In this document: positions 57,746 through 64,000 of the stretch, in pieces
Position numbering within the stretch: the first letter of the stretch is position 1
How the letters are laid out: each line of letters opens with the position of its first letter
Source of the DNA: Plantactinospora soyae
Lineage (GTDB): Bacteria > Actinomycetota > Actinomycetes > Mycobacteriales > Micromonosporaceae
Direction: 5' to 3'
NCBI RefSeq assembly: GCF_014874095.1
Contig: NZ_JADBEB010000001.1
Location: forward strand, 6,262,001 to 6,326,000
Length of the DNA stretch: 64,000 bases
The notes under the pieces: model-generated
Database searches by the model: none
What the model was told of the DNA's origin: nothing
Seen by the model: only the letters and a program-made list of their open reading frames with translations
Translations under genes and position numbers: made by a program

Positions 57746-59202
57746 TCGAGCAGCCCCCCGCCGAGTACGTCGAGCAGCCCGCCGGTCCGCCCGTTCGTCG
57801 CCCCGTCCGGTGGCGGCAGCAGGCAGCCGGGGGTCAGGATGGTGCCCAGCGGCAGCCGGGTACCGGGTGGGAAGACGGTCCCCGGCGGCACCACACCGCC
57901 CGGTGGCAGCAACCCGCCCAGTGGCAGCAGGGATCCCGGTCCCAGCAGCTTGCACTCGGGCGGCAGTTTGCACTCCGGCAGCAGCGGCGGCAGCCAGTCC
58001 AGCGGAAGCAGGCCGCCGACCGGCAGACAGATCGCGGGCAGTACGCCGGGCAGCAGCGGCCCGATCCCGTCCGGCCGATCATCGGTCCCGCCGGGACGCT
58101 GGCCACCGCCCGACGGGTTGGACGGGTTCCGGCCGGAGCTGCCGGACCGGGATCTCGGCGGCGGCTTCGCGACCGGTTTCGCCGAGAACAGGTTGGCCAG
58201 GATGGTCGCGGCGTCCAGGTCGGCGGTCAGCGACATGTTGATGAAGTCCCCGACGATCGCACCGGTCACGTTGGGCGGGAACGGGTACGACAGCATGAAG
58301 TCCAGCGACTTCGGCAGGGCGTCACCGGCCCGGACCAACTGGTCCAGGATCGGTTGCAGGGCCCGGAGGCTGGCGACGGTGTCCTCGCGGCTCTCGACGA
58401 CGACCCGGCTGCCGACCCGGCCCAACTCACCGAGCGCGGTCACCGCGTCGCTGAGCTGGTCCCGCTCCGCGGCCAGTACCCCGAGACCGGGGTCGAGTGC
58501 CGCCAGCGCGTCGCCGAGCACCGCACGTTGCCGGGACAACCGGCCGGTCAGCCGGTCGAGCGCGTCCACCGCCCGGACCAGGTCGGCCCGCTGCCGGTCG
58601 AGTCCGCCGACGAAGGCGTCCAACTGGCGCAGCGCGTCCTTGGCGGTCGACTCCCGCCCTTCCAACGCCTTCGACAGCTCCTCGTTGATCGTCTTGAGCT
58701 GGGCCAGGCCACCGCCGTTGAGCAGCAGCCCGAGCGCCGCCAGCACCTCTTCGACCTCGGCGGACCGCTTGGTCCGGGACAGCGGGATGACGGCGCCCTC
58801 GCCGAGCTGCCCGCTGGCGGACTCGGTGACCGGGGCGGCGACCGCGACGTACTTCTCGCCGAGCAGGCTGGTCTGCCGGACCGCCGCGGTGGCGTTGGCG
58901 GGCAGCCGTACCGCGCGGTCGATCCGTAGCCGGGCCCGGGCGGTCCACCCGGACAGGGAGATCTCCTCGACCGAACCCACGGTCACGTCGTTGACCTTGA
59001 CGGCGGCCTGCGGCACCAGGTCGAGCACGTCGGTGAACTCCACCGTCACCCGGTACGCCGGACCGGACGGCGCGCCGCCGGGCAGCGGCAGGTCGGCCAG
59101 TTCCGGCATGCCACAGCCGCCGACCGCGACCGCCGTCGCCGTCAGCACCGCCGCCAGCGCGGCCGGCGCCGATCGACGTACCCCGGACCTGGGAGCGCTC
59201 AT
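57742..59202 (-). CDS. mceE: Mce protein E (LprN-like lipoprotein)
   Basis: 486 residues. Lipobox at the end of the signal (TATAVAVGGC, about residues 20-30), which is the mark of the E subunit; MCE domain (VTVEFTDVLDLVPQAAVKVN, LLGEKYVAVAAP), coiled coil (FVGGLDRQRADLVRAVDAL), and an unusual Pro/Leu/Gly-rich C-terminal stretch with repeats (PPLLPECKLPPECKLLGPG, then PPGGVVPPGTVFPPGT). Overlaps mceF and mceD by four bases on each side. Confidence 0.9.
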   Translation of the reverse strand: MSAPRSGVRRSAPAALAAVLTATAVAVGGCGMPELADLPLPGGAPSGPAYRVTVEFTDVLDLVPQAAVKVNDVTVGSVEEISLSGWTARARLRIDRAVRLPANATAAVRQTSLLGEKYVAVAAPVTESASGQLGEGAVIPLSRTKRSAEVEEVLAALGLLLNGGGLAQLKTINEELSKALEGRESTAKDALRQLDAFVGGLDRQRADLVRAVDALDRLTGRLSRQRAVLGDALAALDPGLGVLAAERDQLSDAVTALGELGRVGSRVVVESREDTVASLRALQPILDQLVRAGDALPKSLDFMLSYPFPPNVTGAIVGDFINMSLTADLDAATILANLFSAKPVAKPPPRSRSGSSGRNPSNPSGGGQRPGGTDDRPDGIGPLLPGVLPAICLPVGGLLPLDWLPPLLPECKLPPECKLLGPGSLLPLGGLLPPGGVVPPGTVFPPGTRLPLGTILTPGCLLPPPDGATNGRTGGLLDVLGGGLLE

Positions 59203-60473
59203 CGGATGCCTCGCAGGATTCCGCCGAGGGTGCGGTCGAGCGACACCTCCGGGCCCGGCGCCCCCTGGCTGGGAGCGGGGGCCGGTGGGTTCGCCCCCGA
59301 CGGGCCGGGCGTCGCCGGTTTCGGGGTCGCCGGTCCGCGCTTCGTCGTGGGCGGCAGGTTGAGCAGCTTGCGCAGCTCCTCCGGCAGCGGAAGCCGTTTC
59401 AGGTTGAGGGTCTGGGCCAGTTCGAAGCAGCGCCGGGGCACCTTCGGCGCCGGCAGCAGGTCGGCCAGCACGGCGCAGACGTAGGCGGCCGGGTCGTACG
59501 GCCCCAGGATGTTGTCCCGGGTGTCCAGGGTGCCGGACCGGGCGTTGTAGCCCAGGTTCATGTTGGACAGCGCCAGCGGCGCCACGTCCAGGATCTTGAT
59601 GATCGCCTTCTGCTGCCGGGCCAGCACGCCCGTGACGTCGGCCAGCGCGTCCACGTTGGACTTCAGCAGGCTCCGGTTCTGCCGGATGAACCCGGTGACG
59701 TCGGCCAGCGCGGCGGCCAGGTTCCGCAGCGCGGCGGCGAGGTCGTCCCGTTCGGCGGCGAGCTGGCCGGCGACGTCGGCGAGCTGCTGATTGAAGCTGC
59801 GTACCTGCTGGTCGCTGCGGGCCAGCGCGGTGGTGAACTGTTGCAGGTTCGCCACCGTGCCGAAGAGGTCCTGCCGCCCCTCGGCGAGGGTGGCCAGGGC
59901 CCGGGACAGCCCGTCGAGGGTGTCGTGCAGCTCCGCGCCGCTGCCGGCCAGGTTGGCCCGGCCGGTCTCGAGCAGGTCGGATAGGGCGCCGTCGGCGTTC
60001 GCGCCCGTCGGGCCGAGCGCCCGGTTGAAGTCGTCCAGCGCGCGGTAGATGTCGTCGATCTCCATCGGCGCCGCCGTCCGCCGCACCGGCAGGTCCGCCC
60101 CGTCGGGCAGCCGGTCGCCGCCGGAGTAGGCCGGGGTGAGCTGCACGTACCGGTCGCTGACCAGGCTCGGGGGGACGATCACCGCCGACGCGTCCGCCGG
60201 GATGTCGTGCTTCGCGTCGTACCGCAGCTCGATCCGGACCGTCCGTCCCTCGGGTACGACCGCGACGACCTCGCCGATCCGGACCCCGAGCACCCGTACG
60301 TCCGAGCCGACGTACACCCCGACCGCCCGGGTGAAGTGGGCGACGAGGCGCCGCTGCGGCGTACCCGGGTACGGCACGGCGACCGCCGCCGCCGCGACAA
60401 CCAGCACCGCCAGTACGGCGGCGAGCAGCGCCCTCCGCCGTTTCGCCGAGCTGGGCAGGGTCGGCCGGCGCAT
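59199..60473 (-). CDS. mceD: Mce protein D
   Basis: 424 residues. Anchor (LLAAVLAVLVVAAAAVAVPY), MCE domain (FTRAVGVYVGSDVRVLGVRI, VSDRYVQLTPAY), long helical barrel region (LADVAGQLAAERDDLAAAL, LKSNVDALADVTGVLARQQ) and a disordered Pro-rich end. Its ATG is the last of three tandem TGATG junctions (60471-60530) and overlaps the end of the preceding mini-frame. Confidence 0.9.
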   Translation of the reverse strand: MRRPTLPSSAKRRRALLAAVLAVLVVAAAAVAVPYPGTPQRRLVAHFTRAVGVYVGSDVRVLGVRIGEVVAVVPEGRTVRIELRYDAKHDIPADASAVIVPPSLVSDRYVQLTPAYSGGDRLPDGADLPVRRTAAPMEIDDIYRALDDFNRALGPTGANADGALSDLLETGRANLAGSGAELHDTLDGLSRALATLAEGRQDLFGTVANLQQFTTALARSDQQVRSFNQQLADVAGQLAAERDDLAAALRNLAAALADVTGFIRQNRSLLKSNVDALADVTGVLARQQKAIIKILDVAPLALSNMNLGYNARSGTLDTRDNILGPYDPAAYVCAVLADLLPAPKVPRRCFELAQTLNLKRLPLPEELRKLLNLPPTTKRGPATPKPATPGPSGANPPAPAPSQGAPGPEVSLDRTLGGILRGIR

Positions 60474-60530
60474 CAGCGTCCTCCCGTCGTCGGCGACATC
60501 AGCGTCGCTCTCCCGTCGTCGGCGACATCA
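60471..60530 (-). repeat. Tandem TGATG coupling cassette between mceC and mceD
   Basis: The mceC end plus mceD Shine-Dalgarno and start has been duplicated: TGATG occurs at 60526-60530 (true mceC stop), 60497-60501 and 60471-60475 (mceD ATG). Each intervening unit is 29 or 26 bases and encodes ATG-SPTTG-(ER)R-stop, a 8- or 9-codon mini-ORF with its own GGGAG. Ribosomes could pass down the row by stop-restart. Confidence 0.85.
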
Positions 60531-61517
60531 GCGTCGCTCTCCCGTCGTCGGCACGTACGGCTGGAGCAGTCCGCGCAGGTATGAGTCGAACCACCGCCCG
60601 TTGCCGAGCACGTTGGTGAACGAGTCGAGGAACGGCCCCATCCGCTGCAACGTGCGCTCCAGGTTGTCCCGGTTGCGTTGCAGCGTGGCCACCACCCCGC
60701 GCAACTGCCGCAGCGTCGGCTCCAGCGTGCTCCGGTTGTCGGCGACCAGTCCGGAGAGCTGGCTCGCCAGGTCCCGGGTGCCGACCAGCAGATCGTGGAT
60801 CGCGTCGCGCCGCCGGCTCACCTCGGCCAGCAGCAGGGTCCCGTCCGCGACCAGTCGCCGGAACTCCTCGTCCCGGGCGGCCAGTACGTCGGTGACGTCC
60901 CGGGCCCGGCTGAGCAGTTCACGCAGCTCGGTGTCCCGGCTGGCGACCGTCCGGGACAGCCGGGAGAGCCCGTCCAGCGAGGACCGTACGTTCGCCGGGG
61001 TGTCCGCGAAGGTTTCCGACAGGGCGGTGAACGCCGTCGCCAACTGCTCGGTGTCGATCTCGTCGAAGGTGCCGGCGAGGCCGGTGACCGCCTGCATCAC
61101 GTCGAACGGTGAGGCGGTGCGGGTCAACGGGATCTCGGCGTTCTCGGGCAGCCGGCCCGATCCCGCTGGAGCCAGCGCGAGGTACTTCTGCCCGAGCACC
61201 GTCTTGATCCGGATCGTCGCCCCGGTGTCCCGGCCGAGCCGTACGCCGTCGTCGTCGAGCCGGAACCGCACCCGGACGTACGGGCCGGTGTCGCCCCGCG
61301 CCAGGTCCACCTCGGTCACCTTGCCGACCCGTACCCCGGCGACCCGGACCTCGTTGCCGACGGCCAGGCCGCTGGCGTCCCGGAACGCCGCCTGGTACGG
61401 CCGGTCGCGCAGCGCCACCAGGTCGTCGAGCCGGAACGCCGCCAGCAGCACTCCGGCCAGTACGGCCAGCCCGACCGCGCCGACGACGGCGGGGTTGCGT
61501 TCCCGGAACGGCTTCAT
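60528..61517 (-). CDS. mceC: Mce protein C
   Basis: 329 residues. Anchor (VVGAVGLAVLAGVLLAAF), MCE domain (FRDASGLAVGNEVRVAGVRV, VLGQKYLALAPAG) and long coiled coil (LADTPANVRSSLDGLSRLS, RDEEFRRLVADGTLLLAEV), ending PTTGERR. ATG 61517 overlaps the mceB stop. Member of the six-subunit lipid-uptake complex. Confidence 0.9.
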   Translation of the reverse strand: MKPFRERNPAVVGAVGLAVLAGVLLAAFRLDDLVALRDRPYQAAFRDASGLAVGNEVRVAGVRVGKVTEVDLARGDTGPYVRVRFRLDDDGVRLGRDTGATIRIKTVLGQKYLALAPAGSGRLPENAEIPLTRTASPFDVMQAVTGLAGTFDEIDTEQLATAFTALSETFADTPANVRSSLDGLSRLSRTVASRDTELRELLSRARDVTDVLAARDEEFRRLVADGTLLLAEVSRRRDAIHDLLVGTRDLASQLSGLVADNRSTLEPTLRQLRGVVATLQRNRDNLERTLQRMGPFLDSFTNVLGNGRWFDSYLRGLLQPYVPTTGERR

Positions 61518-62566
61518 CGGGCACCTGCCGGTCCGGCGCACCGGGCTGCCGTGGAGCTGAACGTGGCCGGGTTGATACCGCCCTGACCGGCCAGGGCGAC
61601 CCGACCGTCGAAGTCGCACACGAAGAAGTTGAGCCAGGATCCGTGCGAGGCGGTCCTGGTCAACGCCTCGTACCGGCCGGGCAGCCGGCCGAGCGTCCCG
61701 TCGAGCACCGCCGAGTTGCGGTTCAGGGTGCCGGCCAGTTCGCCGAGCGCGGTCACGTCGGCGGCGATCGCCGGCCGGGCGTCGGCGAGCAGTCCGGCGG
61801 TCGTGCCGGTGAGTTTGCCCAGGTTGACCAGTGCCTCGCCGATCGCCTCCCGGTCACCGGCCAGGCCGGAGACGAACTGCTGCAACGAGCGGATCGTCTG
61901 GTCGAGTTCGTCGTCCCGGTCGGCCAGGGTGGCCAGCACCGAGTTCAGGTTCGTCACCACCCGGCCGATCACCGCGTCCCGGTCGGCCAGGGTGTTGGTC
62001 AGCGAGGCGGTGTGCGCCAGCAGGCTGGAGACCGTACCGCCCTCGCCCTGGAGGACCTGGATGATCTCGTACGCCAGCTTGTTGACGTCGTCCGGAGTCA
62101 GCGCGGTGAACAGTGGCCGGAATCCGTTGAAGAGGGTGGTCAGGTCGAGCGCCGGGGTGGTCTGGGTGAGCGGGATCAGCCCGTCCGGGCGCAGTGGCGG
62201 GCCGGCGCCGGCTCCCTCGGCGAGCGCGACGTAGCGCTGGCCGATCAGGTTGCGGTACCGGATCTTCGCGAGGACGGTCGAGGTCAACGGCACCTCCTCG
62301 GTGATCGTCAGCGATACCTCGGCGACGCTGTTGTCGACGACTCGGATCTTGTCGACCCGGCCCACCCGTACTCCGGCGATCCGGACGTCGTCGCCGGGAA
62401 GCAGGCCGGTGACGTCGGTGAACCTGGCCCGGTAGTCGGTGCCGCCGAACGAGACCGAGCCGAGGGCCTGGCCGAGCAGCGCGGTGAGCAGCAGCGTCAC
62501 CACGGCGAAGGCGACGAGCTTGACCAACGACGCGACCGGAACCCGGGTAAGACTCTTCATGGTCAT
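61514..62566 (-). CDS. mceB: Mce protein B
   Basis: 350 residues. Anchor (VAFAVVTLLLTALLGQALGS), MCE domain (FTDVTGLLPGDDVRIAGVRV, LIGQRYVALAEG) and helical region, with Cys-containing tail (FFVCDFDGRVAL, AARCAGPAG). Starts 73 bases after mceA; the gap has two CGAGCGNAGCGAGG motifs common in actinobacterial DNA. ATG at 62566 or 62560 could be used. Confidence 0.9.
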   Translation of the reverse strand: MTMKSLTRVPVASLVKLVAFAVVTLLLTALLGQALGSVSFGGTDYRARFTDVTGLLPGDDVRIAGVRVGRVDKIRVVDNSVAEVSLTITEEVPLTSTVLAKIRYRNLIGQRYVALAEGAGAGPPLRPDGLIPLTQTTPALDLTTLFNGFRPLFTALTPDDVNKLAYEIIQVLQGEGGTVSSLLAHTASLTNTLADRDAVIGRVVTNLNSVLATLADRDDELDQTIRSLQQFVSGLAGDREAIGEALVNLGKLTGTTAGLLADARPAIAADVTALGELAGTLNRNSAVLDGTLGRLPGRYEALTRTASHGSWLNFFVCDFDGRVALAGQGGINPATFSSTAARCAGPAGAR

Positions 62567-62639
62567 GCCGTCTCCTCGCTTCGCTCGTCGGCGTCATGAC
62601 CCGATTGGCTGAGCTGGCTGATGCCCTCGCTCCGCTCGG

Positions 62640-63965
62640 TCAAGGGAGGTTCACCACCGCTCCGCGTAGCAGCGGGCCCCAGAGCAGCACCGCGATGTCG
62701 GGGACCTCCACCGGCAGGGTGTTGGTGGCGGCGCCGATGATCGGTTTGATCAGGTCCTGTTCCTCGGCCGTGCCGGCGTACCCCATCGCGGGCGCGGAGC
62801 CGGTGGCGGGGCCCGACCCGGCTGCCGGTGGGATTCCGACCGGCAGCTTCACCGGACCGGGCCGGGAGCCGCCGTGGTCGTAGCCGTCATTGACCTGGAC
62901 CTCCGGGGCCGGCGGCGACGGGTTGGGCAGTTCCCGGCACTGCGGACCGGTCCGCGCGCCGTACACCGGGTCGTCCCGGCCGGGCTGGTACGCCCCGTTG
63001 TCCCGGGTGACCTCCAGGGTGATGTGCATCCTGCCGTTCCGGAACACCTCCTCGACCCGGGGTTGCAGCGCCACCAGCCCACGCATCAGGCACGGATACT
63101 CCGGGGCGTAGGTGGCCAGCAGTTCCAGCACCGGCCGGGTCACCTCGCCGAACCGGATGAGCTGGTCGTCGTGCCGGTCGAGGAAGATCCGGGTCACGTC
63201 GGCGGCGTCGGTGGTGTCGGCGAGGAACGCGGCGAGCTGGGTGCGCTGGTCGGCGATGGTGGTCGCCGTGGGCACGACGTCCCGCAGGATGTCCAGCAGG
63301 TCCGGCAGTGCCGCGTCGTACGCGTCGAGGACGGCGGCGAGCCGGCGTACGTCCTCGGTGATCGTCGGCAGTTCGCGGTTCAGTTCCCTGAGGTAGCCGT
63401 CCAGCGCCTCCAGGTTCTTTCCGAGTTGCTCGCCCCGGCCGTCGAGCGCGGTGGCCAGCGCGGCCAGGGTGCTGGCCAGCTTGTCGGGTCGGATCGACTG
63501 GAGCAGCGGCAGTGCCGCGTCGAGCACCCGTTCCAGCTCGACCCCGTTGCGGCTGCGGTCCTGGCTGATCACCGCCCCGGCCCGGATCGGTCCGGCGGTG
63601 GAGTCGGGTGGGGCGAGCAGTGCGACGTACCGCTCGCCGAAGAGGGTCTTCGGCAGCAGTCGGGCGCTGACGTCGGCCGGAATCCGTCCGATCAGCGCCG
63701 GGTCGAGCGCGAGCCGGAGCCGGGCCTGGTCGCCGTCGCTGTCGATCTCGCGTACCTCGCCGACCGGCACACCACGCAGTTTCACGTCCGCGCCGGGGCT
63801 GAGCTGCATTCCGGTCGCTCCGGTGTAGAGGGTCACCCAAGCGACCGGGGTGAACACCTTGCGGTACTGGAGGACGGCGAGCGACAGCGCCGCGGCCAGT
63901 ACCACCACGAAGACGACGCCGAGTACCCGCCGACCGGCGACCGATCCACGATGTTCCATGCTCAT
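62640..63965 (-). CDS. mceA: Mce protein A
   Basis: 441 residues. Anchor (RRVLGVVFVVVLAAALSLAVL), MCE domain (YTGATGMQLSPGADVKLRGV, LFGERYVALLAPP), a long helical region and a conserved Cys motif (YAPEYPCLMRGLVALQPRV), typical of MceA. Followed by mceB to F in order; upstream the transport permease gene ends at 63970. Together they form an ABC-powered importer of lipids or sterols by homology; substrate not known here. Confidence 0.92.
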   Translation of the reverse strand: MSMEHRGSVAGRRVLGVVFVVVLAAALSLAVLQYRKVFTPVAWVTLYTGATGMQLSPGADVKLRGVPVGEVREIDSDGDQARLRLALDPALIGRIPADVSARLLPKTLFGERYVALLAPPDSTAGPIRAGAVISQDRSRNGVELERVLDAALPLLQSIRPDKLASTLAALATALDGRGEQLGKNLEALDGYLRELNRELPTITEDVRRLAAVLDAYDAALPDLLDILRDVVPTATTIADQRTQLAAFLADTTDAADVTRIFLDRHDDQLIRFGEVTRPVLELLATYAPEYPCLMRGLVALQPRVEEVFRNGRMHITLEVTRDNGAYQPGRDDPVYGARTGPQCRELPNPSPPAPEVQVNDGYDHGGSRPGPVKLPVGIPPAAGSGPATGSAPAMGYAGTAEEQDLIKPIIGAATNTLPVEVPDIAVLLWGPLLRGAVVNLP

Positions 63966-63969
63966 CCGT

Positions 63970-64000
63970 TCACCCCGCGATCCGGACGGTCGTGGTCGCG
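63970..64000 (-). CDS. YrbE/MlaE-like permease, 3' end only
   Basis: The edge of the window holds the last codons of a minus-strand gene ending ATTTVRIAG and a stop at 63970-63972, just before mceA. Position and this kind of tail fit YrbEB, the permease that precedes mceA. Nine residues are too few for certainty; a second frame would stop at 63962-63964. Confidence 0.45.
   Translation of the reverse strand, partial: ATTTVRIAG

Overview
This is high-GC DNA (about 70 % or more, strong G/C at third codon positions) with actinobacterial gene content: AfsR/SARP regulators, NarL-type two-component pairs, an MctB-like protein, a complete mce operon, and frequent ATGA stop/start overlaps. Protein style and a GGGCCC-rich stem-loop element at 5509-5563 suggest Micromonosporaceae (Micromonospora or a relative). 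That assignment is inference; no rRNA or marker gene confirms it. I see no rRNA, tRNA, CRISPR array, insertion sequence or phage gene.

Layout. 0.2-2.9 kb: CGNR zinc-finger regulator, a sigma-factor/permease chimera that looks like a remnant, a His-rich CDF metal exporter divergent from an ArsR repressor. 3.1-5.5 kb: kdgK-iclR-eda operon (KDG to pyruvate and glyceraldehyde-3-phosphate) behind a perfect palindrome. 5.6-11 kb: CapA-like lipoprotein, a NatAB-like ABC exporter and a histidine kinase/response regulator pair. 11.2-15.5 kb: flavin monooxygenase plus FMN reductase, a hypothetical gene, an MctB-like protein, an aldo/keto reductase. 15.7-22.8 kb: FeS and FAD subunits of a PaoABC-type molybdenum hydroxylase without its catalytic subunit, a giant AfsR-type regulator, and a DrrAB-like exporter. 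22.9-28.2 kb: TetR/SDR divergon with twin operators, an SPFH/NAD-kinase-like pair, formamidase with its FmdB zinc ribbon. 28.3-33.5 kb: a frameshifted methyltransferase, a second two-component pair and an MMPL transporter.

33.7-41.9 kb: secreted D,D-peptidase, secreted beta-helix protein, a lower-GC gene-free island, a PAF-acetylhydrolase-like exported esterase, a TetR/SRPBCC divergon with twin operators, a second AfsR-type regulator. 42.1-52.7 kb: htpG, a diacylglycerol-kinase-like gene, an XRE regulator translationally coupled to an unknown gene, a VOC protein, an APH-fold kinase, a secreted multi-repeat protein, and an smpB with no canonical start codon. 52.8-64 kb: metallophosphoesterase and the mce operon on the minus strand (end of yrbEB, mceA-F, two Mce-associated proteins), which continues past the right edge.

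No single locus is a clearly new large system. The best candidates for undescribed biology are the XRE/unknown two-gene unit (45141-47341), the SPFH/NAD-kinase-like pair (24471-26466), the tandem TGATG relay between mceC and mceD (60471-60530), and the mutational lesions (sigma/permease chimera, methyltransferase frameshift, smpB start, missing molybdenum subunit).
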